64,000 nucleotides of DNA from Sepiola atlantica (GCA_963556195.1 OY744531.1:100462123-100526122); one strand, 5' to 3'; counted from the first letter of the stretch, positions 19,610 through 29,570 are shown. Translations and numbers: made by a program. The notes: generated by a model not told the origin, from the sequence alone.

Positions 19610-19696
19610 CGTAGGCACACCGATTCCCATCAGATCACACAAGTTAAGCGACATCGAGCCTATCTAGATCTAAATGGATGACCATGTAAGGTAATC
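19610..19696 (+). pseudogene. 5S rRNA-derived segment
   Basis: The sequence from CACACCGATTCCCATCAGAT, then AAGTTAAGCGACATCGAGCC and AAATGGATGACCATG, follows eukaryotic 5S rRNA through the internal promoter (A box AAGYTAAGC, intermediate element, C box TGGATG-GACC). It lacks both ends and is diverged, so it is a relic or the head of a 5S-type (SINE3-like) retroposon, not a functional gene. It directly follows the SINE trimer. Confidence 0.75.
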
Positions 19697-20054
19697 ATTA
19701 CTATTGTCGACATAAATTATTTTTTAAAGAAAACCAATCGAGAAATTAGTTTTTTTTAATTATTTTGCCTTATCAACTAATTCGTGACCTATTTGCGTTA
19801 AAAGTATTAATATTTAATATTTAAAAGAAATTTTAAGTCAATTTACTTTAGCGTAAATAGGGATTGGGTAAAATAGTCAGGAACTAAATACATAACCGGA
19901 GCAGAAGCGAGTAATGGTCGAAAATGCAGTTCTTTTTATCAATATTTGAACTTGCTTAATTAACTATATATAAAAAGAAAAGTGACAACATCTTTGAGGC
20001 ACGCATGAAAATGTATTTAAGTGAAATAATTTGAAAATAAACACAACGTGTAAT

Positions 20055-20330
20055 TTAAATTAAAATTAATTTAAATTTTCTTTGCAAGCTTTCGTTGTAG
20101 AACAACTTTGTCAGGCGAGACTGTATTATAGTTTCTTTTCTTTTTTTCTTCTTCCTCATTTTAATAGTATTGTAGGATAATTTTAGGTTATTTTTATTGA
20201 ATATTTTATGCAGGGGATTGGTTACGGGGAAGTGTGTTTCAATCAGATTTAGGAATTTTTTGCCCAGTTTAGTTTTTAGCATCTGGTTATAGGGCGGTGT
20301 ATAGTCGATTTTATTTCTTTTTCTTTTCTT
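20055..20330 (-). pseudogene. PLE linker fragment between RT and endonuclease
   Basis: The minus strand reads IDYTPPYNQMLKTKLGKKFL, NLIETHFPVTNPLHKIFNKN and NLKLSYNTIKM. The (L)xKxFLxLIxxHFPxxxxLHKIFNxNxxKxSY block is found between the RT and GIY-YIG domains of one PLE lineage. The reading then meets the hammerhead-like terminal repeat at 20094-20123, so the endonuclease is lost on this strand. Confidence 0.65.
20094..20123 (-). ncRNA. Degenerate hammerhead-like motif
   Basis: Minus strand: CUGACAA core (G8 to A), extra A, stem II GUUGU/ACAAC, GAAA, short palindromic stem III AGCU. Stem I is only about 2 bp. Decayed. Confidence 0.3.
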
Positions 20331-20360
20331 TTTAATTTTGTTATAATTATTAGTACATGT

Positions 20361-20501
20361 AGAAATTTAGACGACCCGTGTAGATTATGCCTGAATGAAA
20401 AATTTGAAATCCTAAACTTTAAAAGTCCCCGAAATCTATTAAACTGTAGAAATGAGATAGCAAACAGCTGCTTACACAGAAATAAATTTACCTTAGGTTA
20501 A
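20361..20501 (+). pseudogene. PLE-type GIY-YIG endonuclease, C-terminal tail
   Basis: Plus strand reads RNLDDPCRLCLNEKFEILNF, then KSPRNLLNCRNEIANSCLHR, then NKFTLG and a stop. The CxLCxxEKxxI...LLNxRNEI...CxHxxxF pattern is the end of the endonuclease domain in PLE and related proteins. It points away from the minus-strand PLE fragment beside it, so the two come from inverted copies. Confidence 0.6.
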
Positions 20502-21420
20502 CGATAAATAAATAAATAAACAAATAAGTAAAAAAAACTTAACAATTTAAAAATTAAAACCTAAAATACAAATACAAGGAACCACGTGTTAAAATAAATT
20601 AACCCATTATATTGACACAACAAAGGAAACAGGATATAGGCCAATCTATAGAAAACAGAACAATAGAACAGTATATAGGAAGTAACACTAACAAGACATT
20701 TGTTCGCGGGAAGCCCAACGATTGACTGAGAGAACAACAAAGAATCTGATTGGTTAACTATCTAGCCGTGTATATAAAAACACCCGGCAAAAATAACTCC
20801 ATGCATTTTAGCCTGAAGATTCCCCCGGGGAGTAAACGCAGGAGCCTCTGTGTAGCTTAATTGCCATAAATATATTTTCATAGCTCACTGAATTATACGA
20901 ACTTAAATTATACGAAAAACTGAATTATACGAACTTTCTCGAATTCAGCGTTGTGCCACGTGCCACTGGTCACTCCTTACCTGGTTGCTTCAAGTGTTCT
21001 TATATTATAGTTACCACATTGTCATGACTCGTCAAAGAAACCCTATAACCCTATAATCCGACCATTAACTAGGGAAAGGGGCGCAGAGAGGCCACTCTAC
21101 AGTTCAAATATAACGCTCCCGCGCGCAAATGTAAGGTCAATTAGTGATAGATGACCTCCCTCTTGTTTTCGCCGCTTCCAATATTTCGGTCACGTTTATT
21201 ATGAATAGTTTCAATCTAGTGATTTGATAATGCACTCCGCCCGTGTTTTCACATGTCCGTTTATTTCGAGCAATTATTTCTAGCTAAAAGATGGTTTCGA
21301 AAATCTTATTATCTCCGCATTGTCCTCAAACAAAGCAGGTGTGAAATCCCATTCTTATTCGAATTACAATTAAAAAAGCAAACAAGACGGACGCATCCAT
21401 TCTTAAGATGCGTCCACTCA
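20502..21420. other. No gene recognised
   Basis: Unassigned DNA with AT-rich stretches (AAATAAATAAATAAAC near 20505) and a moderately GC-rich part at 20990-21250. No supported feature. Confidence 0.4.
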
Positions 21421-21427
21421 ATCTACG

Positions 21428-22617
21428 CGTGTAGCGATGAAAATGCTATTTCAAACTTAAGCGTGACAGACCAACGAAAATGCTATTTCAAACTTAAGTG
21501 ACAGATCAACGAAAATGCTATTTCAGACTTAAGCGTGACAGACCAACGAAAATGCTATTTCAAACTTAAGTGACAGACCAACGAAAATTCTATTTTAGAC
21601 TTAAGCGTGACAGACCAACGAAAAGGCTATTTCAGACTTAAGTGTGACAGACCAACGAAAATGCTATTTCAAACTTAAGCGTGACAGACCAACGAAAATG
21701 CTATTTCAGACTTAAGCGTGACAGACCAACGAAAATGCTATTTCAGACTTAAGCGTGACAGACCAACGAAAATGCTATTTCAAACTTAAGCGTGACAGAC
21801 CAACGAAAATGCTATTTCAAACTAAAGTGACAGATCAACGAAAATGCTATTTCAAACTTAAGCGTGACAGACCAACGAAAATGCTATTTCAAACTTAAGT
21901 GACAGACCAACGAAAATTCTATTTTAGACTTAAGCGTGACAGACCAACGAAAAGGCTATTTCAGACTTAAGCGTAACAGACCAACGAAAATGCTATTTCA
22001 AACTTAAGCGTGACAGACCAACGAAAATGCTATTTCAAACTTAAGCGTGACAGACCAACGAAAATGCTATTTCAGACTTAAGCGTGACAGACCAACGAAA
22101 ATGCTATTTCAAACTTAAGTGTGACAGACCAACGAAAATGCTATTTCAAACTTAAGCGTGACAGACCAACGAAAATGCTATTTCAGACTTAAGCGTGACA
22201 GACCAACGAAAATGCTATTTCAGACTTAAGCGTGACAGACCAACGAAAATGCTATTTCAGACTTAAGCGTGACAGACCAACGAAAATGCTATTTCAGACT
22301 TAAGCGTGACAGACCAACGAAAATGCTATTTCAAACTTAAGTGTGACAGACCAACGAAAATGCTATTTCAAACTTAAGCGTGACAAACCAACGAAAATGC
22401 TATTTCAGACTTAAGCGTGACAGACCAACGAAAATGCTATTTCAGACTTAAGCGTGACAGACCAACGAAAATGCTATTTCAAACTTAAGCGTGACAGACC
22501 AACGAAAATGCTATTTCAGACTTAAGCGTGACAGACCAACGAAAATGCTATTTAAAACTTAAGCGTGACAGACCTAACGAAAATGTTATTTGAAACTTGG
22601 CATGACAGACCAAGTTA
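21428..22617. repeat. 37-bp satellite array, orientation A
   Basis: About 32 units of a 37-bp monomer (GACAGACCAACGAAAATGCT, ATTTCAAACTTAAGCGT), with 35-bp variants lacking two bases at the end. It is the reverse complement of the family at 42487-47640. Degenerate units reappear at about 23025-23090 beyond the U2-headed repeat. Confidence 0.95.
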
Positions 22618-22656
22618 TTTACCTCAAAGAGGTTAGACACAAAGTCAAAGTATTTT

Positions 22657-22922
22657 TATTTAACTCCTCTCCAGGAGGTTAGACACAAGGCCAGGTATGG
22701 TTAGCTAGCACACTAGGATTAGCACACTAAGACCTACAAAAATACCTGAGCAGCCCCGTCGGCATCTCCCGGTCAGGGCGCCTCGGGCGATTAGCAATAA
22801 ACTAACCCCCTTCTCAAAGAGAAGGTAAAGCCTGGGAGGGTGGGCCGCCTAGAACTGTACAATAGTTGCATCCATTGGAACACATACTACACTTTGATCT
22901 CAGCCAAACGGCCAAGAAGAAA
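22657..22922 (-). mobile_element. U2-snRNA-headed dispersed repeat, copy 4
   Basis: Positions 22877-22922 on the minus strand read TTGGCCGTTTGGCTGAGATC followed by AAAGTGTAGTATGTGTTC, U2 5'-like. The body shares CTCCTCTCCAGGAG, CAGCCCCGTCGGCAT and GCCTGGGAGGGTGG with 7078-7375. It sits within the degenerate end of the 37-bp array. Confidence 0.78.
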
Positions 22923-23089
22923 TGCCTTTTACAATGTAAGCACGAAAAACCACCCGATGGACAGAGCCTCTTATAGAGATGCTTGGACGAATCTAAAATA
23001 AGATGCGTCCATTCAATTACCGAAGAAAATGCTGTTTCAAAGTTTTACGTGACAGACTAACGGAAATGCTATTTTAAAATTAAACAGGA

Positions 23090-23330
23090 CAAACAAACAA
23101 ACAAAAAACAGACTCAAGCTTTCTTATCTTATAATGGTTAGATCATTCTGCCGCTCCAGGAGGTAGTTGGCCCCTGACGCAATTCTTTCTCTGTGTAAGA
23201 GTCAGATACGTCATAAGAAAGAATACTGCTGCCACATCTGGGAGGTGCCGCTCGGAGCACTCTTTCTTGATTTGACAGAGTATAAAATAGTGAGGTGATT
23301 TTATTTCCTCCCTACGGCACCTTTCCCACT
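23090..23330. other. No feature recognised
   Basis: Unassigned DNA of mixed composition between decayed satellite units and a CT microsatellite. Confidence 0.35.
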
Positions 23331-23344
23331 GAAGAGACGTTGCT

Positions 23345-23389
23345 ACCCCCCCCTCTCTCTCTCTCTTTCTCTTTCTCTCTCTCTCTCTA

Positions 23390-23426
<37 letters not shown>

Positions 23427-23428
23427 CT
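23345..23428. repeat. (CT)n/(ATCT)n microsatellite
   Basis: CT repeats passing into ATCT repeats. Confidence 0.9.
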
Positions 23429-23542
23429 CATCTATCGTTTTCATTGTAGTTGCTCGACTAGGCTTCAATCTCTGGTTCTCCCTGTAAAACATTCACAGCA
23501 AGAACTTGTCTAACTACAACAAAAGCAAAGACCTTCCCCAGC

Positions 23543-23653
<111 letters not shown>

Positions 23654-23807
23654 TCTTTTGTGGTGATGTATAACCGCCTGAACGAAATGCTTCGGTAAAT
23701 TTTCAATAAATCACATATAAATGCTCTGTACCTTGTAATTGTGTAACATCGAGCTTATTTTTATTTGCTTACTCCCGGTCTTCACTGAATAAATCTTCTA
23801 AGTGAAA

Positions 23808-23816
<9 letters not shown>

Positions 23817-23853
<37 letters not shown>
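23817..23853. repeat. (TA)n microsatellite
   Basis: A short TA tract followed by GAGAGAGA, just before the LINE endonuclease fragment. Confidence 0.9.
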
Positions 23854-23858
<5 letters not shown>

Positions 23859-23889
23859 GGGGAGAGAGAGAGAGATCCGAGCACCCAAA

Positions 23890-24530
23890 TACATGTATAT
23901 TGCGATTTTACTGTCCACCACAGAGATTGGCTTGGTTTCTCGAGCCATAGAGACACAGCTAGTAACAGCATACATAATTTCTCTATTGCACATTCCCTTT
24001 CACAAGCAGTCACTTTCCCGACCCAATTCCTTGATCGTAACGATCAGCAAGCCTCACTTCTCGACCTATTCTTGACTGCACTGCTTGAAGCGTGATGCCC
24101 ATAGCCAACTCGGGAATGCTGATCACATTTCGATAATGGTTGATATCACCCGAAACCGAAGCGCTGTTACTCAAAACGACGAGATGCTACTAACGGGCTG
24201 ATTTGGAATCAATCAGAAATCACATCAGAGAAGCCCCATGGAGTAAACCTTTGTCTCCCCCTACTAAACAGTGCGCAAACAAGGTTACAGATTGGGTCAA
24301 AGCACACATAGAAGCGAAAATTCTATAGTAAGTGTCCCACTCTCCCCAATAGTTTACATCGACCTGTGTAGCTGCTATTGCGCATAGGCAGCAAGTATTC
24401 CGTCAATTCTAAAAACCATAAGTCAGCTACAAATAGACAAAAAAATGTATAACATGAAGAAACCATTGTAAAAGTGTAATAGCCGCATCTAAAAGTAGGT
24501 ATATCAGGATGACAAGAAAACGCATTGAGT
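23890..24530 (+). pseudogene. LINE ORF2 apurinic endonuclease, C-terminal part
   Basis: Plus strand reads CDFTVHHRDWLGFSSHRDTA, NSIHNFSIAHSLSQAVTFPT, QFLDRNDQQASLLDLFLTAL and, after frameshifts, LGNADHISIMVDITRNRS. The (G)DFxxHHxxWL, DxxLTxxxxPTRxPD, LLDLFL and (S)DHxxI blocks are the second half of the AP endonuclease domain of Jockey/CR1-type LINEs, which nicks the target for reverse transcription. The part after 24160 (AHIEAKI...) corresponds to the linker before RT. The frame is broken repeatedly. Confidence 0.78.
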
Positions 24531-24554
24531 CGCAGAAATTAGGAACTCGTGATT

Positions 24555-25225
24555 TCTAGAAAATTTATAATAGTGTGGTGAATAATGGGCAATCAACAAT
24601 TCCCCGTCTATCCAACCACCATGATGTCGCTTGCATAGCAACTGATAAGGCTGAATTGCTTGCTCATAGGTTCGCCTTGGACTCTACAAACCACACCTTC
24701 CCTCATTTCCCACTACGGGCAGAAACCAAACTTAATGATCTGATCATCACCCCGTCTCATGTCCTTTATAAAAGAACGTGGGCCTACTGTGATCACTGCT
24801 AGTGTAATAAAAAATGCTCTGCTTAGCTTAACCCTGCTCTCTCCAAACTCTATAATAAATGCCTTTCCGAATCGTGCTTCCCTGTTAGCTGGAGAATTGC
24901 CCCTGTGGTACAAGTGTTCAAGAATTCTGGTGAAAGAAATGACCCGCAAAATTATCGCCTCCTTAATCTCCTCCCACTCTTCGCTTAAATCTTTGAATCA
25001 TTAATCAATCTAGCTATAGTCAACCACATCGTAAATACTAAACTGCTTTCTGACCAACAGTATGGATTTAGGTAAGCCCGTTCTACTGCGGGTATCCTAA
25101 CGGTCATCTCTGAACGCATATACCACACACTGGACAAGGTAGGTGAAGCTAGGACGGTAGTGCGTGGTATATCGAAAGCCTTTGACTAGGTTTGGTACCA
25201 AAGTCTTCTCGTGAAAATTAGAAAA
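24555..25225 (+). pseudogene. LINE reverse transcriptase, N-terminal half (copy 1)
   Basis: Plus strand reads SNHHDVACIATDKAELLAHR, PVSWRIAPVVQVFKNSGERN, DPQNYRLLNLLPLFA, LLSDQQYGFR, ARSTAGILTVISERIYHTLD and ISKAFD. These match RT motifs 1 to 3, including the aspartate of motif A in SKAFD. At least three in-frame stops occur. It ends abruptly at about 25225, where DNA with an (ATT)n run begins. Positions 25000-25220 are repeated at 25683-25905. Confidence 0.82.
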
Positions 25226-25682
25226 ACAACTAACATTTTTGCAATTCTACTTCTTAATTTCCCATTAATTGATTGAGACATTTTATTGCTGTAGTACATG
25301 TTTCAGATGGACAAGATTCAAATGTAGTTCTCCCGAATAAATGTACTGACATAGAAATAGTTTACAAGATCCTCATAAGCCAAATTAATATTATTATTAT
25401 TATTATTATTATATCAGTTGGGGTTTTCACACTGTTACGAGGGATATACAGAATAGAAGATAGCATCTAGAACAACAGACCGAGAGAGAAGAACAAGCGA
25501 ACGAGTTTTCGTTAAAACCAAGTTGTAGTAAGTAGACACGAACACACACATACATCACAGTTGTAAGTTCAATAACGACTGAAGAGAGAAATGCACGCAC
25601 GCTCCGACATATTACAGATCGTAGCAGTCTTTCAGCAAAAGCATGAATGAATTTACAACAGATTTTCTCGGCGTGTTTCTCA

Positions 25683-26145
25683 GTCATTAACCAATCTAGC
25701 GATAGTCCACCACCTAGTTAATGCTAAACTTCTTTCTGACCAACAGTATTGATTTAGGCAAGCCCGTTCTACTGCGGGTATCATAACGGTCATCTCTGAA
25801 CGCATATACCACACACTGGACAAGGTAGGTGAAGCTAGGACGGTAGCGCGTGGCATATCCAAAGCCTTTGACAAGGTTTGGTACGAAAGTCTTCTCGTGA
25901 AAATTAATTCGTAGGATATTACTGGACGAATGTTTTATATAATCAGATCCTTCTGAAACAAAAGAAAGATCCAGATCGTCGTCGATGGCTGTGCATCTAA
26001 ACAATATCAAATTGATGTGGGTGTGTTTCAGGGGTCGATCCTTGGACCTTTACTATTCCTGATTTTCATAAACGACCTCCCTGATGAGATGGGTATATAT
26101 GCTGATGACACCACGCTCTATTTTCGACACGTGAGCAAAACGAAC
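25683..26145 (+). pseudogene. LINE reverse transcriptase, central part with YADD (copy 2)
   Basis: Repeats motif-A DNA of the copy at 24555-25225 (KLLSDQQ ... ARSTAGI ... SKAFDKVW) and continues further: IIRSF, KIQIVVDGCASKQYQIDVGV, FQGSILGPLLFLIFINDLPD, then YADDTTLYF. The QGSxLGPLLF block and the YADD catalytic pair identify the palm of a CR1/Jockey-type LINE RT. In-frame stops are present. After 26145 the element ends. Confidence 0.85.
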
Positions 26146-26159
26146 GCACACATATCAAA

Positions 26160-26345
26160 CCGTAGAAAATGTCCCCCATTATGAGCCATGACGCTTAGCA
26201 GCTGTATTCCAAAAATTCATAATGATCGGTTAATTAGTTTAGGAGTGAATCATGTAAATACAAATATATCAACATATAATTGTACCTACTTGATAACGAT
26301 AAAGATATACGCATACCTTACTTTATATAAATAGAGATATGTGTA
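26160..26345 (-). mobile_element. Dispersed non-coding element, end fragment
   Basis: Contains the minus-strand copy of GGATTCACTCCTAAACTAAT and ACAGCTGCTA, shared with 30640-30750 (minus), 35120-35210 (plus) and 55255-55330 (plus). Type unknown. Confidence 0.7.
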
Positions 26346-27190
26346 TGTGTGTGTGTGTGCGTATGTGTAGTCATCTACGAACAGACTATTTTGCTGTATC
26401 ACAGCTCCTCAGACTGGCTAAACAGACAAGTGCTTCATGTTGAGATTGAAACCCGATCACACGCTATAAGGAAGGGGATTATTATATAAACACTATGAGC
26501 CGTCTAAGAGTGTTCCATTCTTTTTACGAAGAACTTTGCATTATCGCTAGTGATTTCACTTGCCATAGTGCTCAACCCATTTCGTAGTATCACAGTTCGT
26601 TAGTGTTGCTAGCCAGTCAGATGCATTAGGTTGAGATTAAAACATAATTATTTTTTTCGATAATCCGAGCTTTTATCCATTGCGCCATCGTCACATGACA
26701 TTACTGTTTGGATAAGAAATATCAGTCACCTAAGAGTGCTCTATTCGTTTTTACGAAGAGCTCGGGATCATCACTGGCGATTTCACTTACCACAGTGCTC
26801 AACTCATTAAATGGTGAGGAGCATATATGTAATCATTGGAAGACAGACTGTTTCGCTGTTTTACAGTTCTTCGGTGTGGTTAGACAGGCAAGTGCTTCAA
26901 GCTGAGATTGAAATCCGTAAATTCGTATGGATCAAAACAGTACAACTTTGTTGACCGATTTTATTCTGTTGTTGGCATTTTTGCAGGAGGGACCACGTAA
27001 TGGTTATCAACATCCCTAAGTGAAAATGGTTTTATGGAATCGACTGGATTCGAACTTGGCACCTCCAGGTCGTTGTTATCCACTTAATCACCGCCATGTC
27101 TAAGAATGCGCTATGCGTTTGACCGAAAAGCTTTGCATTATCGCTAGTGGCAGCTGGCGATCTCACTTACCATAATATGATGCACGCGTG
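26345..27190 (-). mobile_element. Cluster of minus-strand tRNA-derived SINE copies
   Basis: Reverse-orientation relatives of the 18655-19490 SINE. Blocks TAGTCATCTACGAACAGACT, GAGTGTTCCATTC and GCATTATCGCTAGTGATTTC recur at about 26370-26590, 26640-26810, 26830-26920 and 27090-27180. Box-B-like GTTCGAATCC with a Leu/Ser-like box A lies at 27050-27105. Copies are truncated. Confidence 0.72.
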
Positions 27191-27856
27191 TGCGTGTGTT
27201 TTAAAAGAAACGCTCTGAAAGTCTTCCTGAATGGAAAGAACTTTGGTAATGGCGCATTTTAAAAACAATGACGCGTTCCGCAAGCCGCAAAACAATTGGG
27301 TCTCTTCAACGGCCTCTTGAAACGAGTCGACTCACTTGAAAACCTTGACTATATACGGCCATTCAAAAGACTGAATAGGAATATAGCAAACGTCTAAATA
27401 TTTGATCAGAAGTAGCAAAAAAATATATATAATAATATTAATAATAAAAGAAAAAAGAGACAAATAAAATCAAAAAAATCAACAAAATATTTTCATGTCT
27501 AAAAATGCCTGGCAGAAATTCTATGAATATTTTATTTCTCGTCTTCTTTTTCCATTCACTTCGAGAAACCATTTGTTTATTCGCGTCGTCGGTGAGAATT
27601 TCTGTTTCTTCCTTTTTTTTTTTTTTTTTTGACTTCTTATGTTTAGTGTTTAGTTTATTGTTGTTGTTGTTGTTGTTGTGGTTGTTGTTGTTGTGTTCAT
27701 TGCTTTGTGTGTGGTTGTTAATTTACAGTCGGGCATTTTGTTTTAGGGGAAGAGTGGGTTATTTTAAAATGTAATAAAAGATTCAAAATGCATTTTAGAT
27801 GGAAATAAAGGAGGAAAAGCAGTTAGAGGGAAATAATTATTAGAATATATAGAAGT

Positions 27857-27857
<1 letters not shown>
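27191..27857. other. No gene recognised
   Basis: Unassigned DNA with poly-T and (TTG)n runs at 27608-27700. Confidence 0.4.

Positions 27858-27892
<35 letters not shown>
27858..27892. repeat. (TA)n microsatellite
   Basis: Followed by a segment (27895-27990) resembling 29181-29275. Confidence 0.9.
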
Positions 27893-27897
<5 letters not shown>

Positions 27898-28013
27898 ACG
27901 TATTGTATTAGTTTCTGTAGATGCTAATTCGTTGAAACTCCAGTGTTTATAAAAAGTGCTACATAACAAGTAGAGCTGTTCTTTAGTATACATTTTTATT
28001 TATACAAACTTTA

Positions 28014-28079
28014 TTGGTTACATATGTGCATACATGTGTCGGTTGTACTCTTCACAGAGAGTGAACCTCTTCAGACCAA
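28014..28079 (-). ncRNA. Hammerhead-like motif with GACA in place of GAAA
   Basis: Minus strand: stem I UUGGU/ACCAA, plus CUU/AAG beyond an internal loop; core CUGAAGA; stem II closed by GGUU/AACC with an inner UUCAC/GUGAA helix; GAC; stem III ACAU/AUGU; cleavage-site base A at 28019. One core adenosine is changed to C. The pairing is otherwise good. Its flank is repeated at 29181-29340, where the core is lost. Confidence 0.5.
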
Positions 28080-28493
28080 AGAAGACAGAGAAGTGAGATG
28101 AATTTGGAAAACTTTCCCTTTAAGTAAATCTTTTTGGGGAAATGAGATATTTTTTATAATTTAGTATCGGGTTACATTCTTTACTTGCTAACTCTTTCAA
28201 TTAGTTTCTATCGTTTTATCATTTTTATTACCTTTCTTCTATTTATTTCTTTTTCTATTTTTTTTATTACCCACTTAGCTTGGGTTCCTTTCTTTTCCAA
28301 TTAATTCTTCACAGTTTCAATCTATCCCCATACATATTCAAGCATAAATATCTGATTTCCATATAAAATACACACGTGCTCACAAATTAATAGATACACA
28401 AGTACACACGCATATATATATATGTGTGTGTGTGTATGCGTGTAGATAGATAGAAAAAAGAAGCCTAGATAGATGGATAAACAGATAGAAACA

Positions 28494-28498
<5 letters not shown>

Positions 28499-28587
<89 letters not shown>
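28499..28587. repeat. (TA)n microsatellite
   Basis: A TA tract of 89 bp. Confidence 0.95.
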
Positions 28588-28590
<3 letters not shown>

Positions 28591-28639
28591 CATTGGGTAA
28601 AACCAATTCGAGCTCCCGGAACTTGACAATGTTTAAATT

Positions 28640-28754
28640 GAGAATTCACTTACATTCAGCAGGTGTCGCATTGAGTTTCGGTCCCGGCTTTAGGCATTAG
28701 CTGATCTAGCCGCACTGATGCGCTGTGATACAACCAAACAGTCTGTATGTGGAT

Positions 28755-28756
<2 letters not shown>
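28640..28756 (+). mobile_element. SINE 3' part ending in a TA tract
   Basis: GTTTCGGTCCCGGC (box-B-like), then CGCTGTGATACAACCAAACA and TGTGGATGACTATATA, as in the SINE at 18655-19490. It runs directly into the TA tract at 28757. Confidence 0.65.

Positions 28757-28811
<55 letters not shown>
28757..28811. repeat. (TA)n microsatellite
   Basis: Abuts the left arm of the perfect 93-bp inverted repeat. Confidence 0.95.
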
Positions 28812-28815
<4 letters not shown>

Positions 28816-28938
28816 AGTATCATTAAAAATAACGGACATCTTGTGTCTGGTTATTTTTTCTAAGATCCTTTCCGTTTTTCTGATTAGGTTCTTAGTTTCA
28901 GACGGAAACTGGCTGATAAAATTGCCATAGCTTCCCAA
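28812..28938 (-). pseudogene. PLE-like N-terminal segment joined to (TA)n, minus copy
   Basis: Minus-strand frame MGSYGNFISQFPSETKNLIR, KTERILEKITRHKMSVIFND, TCI, then Tyr-Ile repeats from the TA tract. Related segments occur at 29026-29146 (plus), 53573-53735 (plus), 51835-52005 (minus) and 53130-53240 (minus), all meeting a microsatellite. Helical basic residues followed by FNxTC resemble the region before the RT domain of PLEs. The family assignment is tentative. Confidence 0.5.
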
Positions 28939-28980
28939 AGCGCTTTCGGACCCTTCCAGGTCTATCGTCAGTGGAGCAAT
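28921..28980 (-). ncRNA. Hammerhead-like motif between inverted PLE-like arms
   Basis: Minus strand: stem I AUUGC-UCCA / UGGG-(8 nt)-GCAAU; core CUGACGA at 28971-28965; stem II GACC/GGUC with one or two unpaired bases beside it; GAA; palindromic stem III AGCGCU; cleavage-site base U at 28938. It lies just 5' of the minus-strand PLE-like frame, where PLE hammerheads are known to occur. Confidence 0.6.
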
Positions 28981-29025
28981 GTTAACCAGGCATAGACCTA
29001 GGAGTGAATATATATTCTATTTAGG

Positions 29026-29142
29026 CGTCTGAAACTAAGAACCTAATCAGAAAAACGGAAAGGATCTTAGAAAAAATAACCAGACACAAGATGTCCGTTA
29101 TTTTTAATGATACTTGTATAAAAGAAAAGATGCTGCCAAGAT

Positions 29143-29146
<4 letters not shown>
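29026..29146 (+). pseudogene. PLE-like N-terminal segment joined to (TA)n, plus copy
   Basis: Reads ETKNLIRKTERILEKITRHK, MSVIFNDTCIKEKMLPRYTH, then Ile-Tyr repeats of the TA tract at 29149-29180. This fuller version supplies the LPRYT residues lost in the minus copy. Confidence 0.5.

Positions 29147-29148
<2 letters not shown>

Positions 29149-29180
<32 letters not shown>
29149..29180. repeat. (TA)n microsatellite
   Basis: Begins in frame with the PLE-like segment's Tyr-Thr-His residues. Confidence 0.9.
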
Positions 29181-29183
<3 letters not shown>

Positions 29184-29461
29184 TACTTTTATGGTTGTTG
29201 TTTCCTAGATGTTAATCCAATGAAACTCCGGCGTTTATAAGATAGTACTCAATAACAGGTTGAACTATATACATCAATACTTTTCCATGTGTACAGGCGT
29301 TTCAGAAATTAAATTTAATTATCACTTTCACACCAGGGAAAAAAACTTGGCAATTTAATAACACTCTTCCTCAACACATATTCTTCATCAATTACAATTA
29401 AAACAATTTCTAAATATGCGCAATAATTTCAAAAATAAAAACAACACAAAATGACTGTTGC

Positions 29462-29465
<4 letters not shown>

Positions 29466-29536
<71 letters not shown>

Positions 29537-29570
29537 GTGTGTGTGCGTGTGCGTGTGTGTGTGTTAGAAA
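29466..29570. repeat. (TA)n-(GTGTGC)n microsatellite
   Basis: TA to 29533 followed by GTGTGTGCGTGTGCG repeats. Confidence 0.95.

Larger units (their letters stand above)
28812..29118. repeat. Perfect 93-bp inverted repeat around a hammerhead-like motif
   Basis: Arms 28812-28904 and 29026-29118 are exact reverse complements. The 121-bp spacer holds a hammerhead-like motif. Both arms, read toward the outside, encode ETKNLIRKTERILEKITRHK and MSVIFNDTCI, a segment I take to be PLE-like. TA tracts lie on both sides (the right one after LPRYTH). Confidence 0.92.

Noticed and set aside
21428..22617. CRISPR-like regular repeats
   Set aside because: Units are contiguous with no unique spacers, and the context is a metazoan genome.
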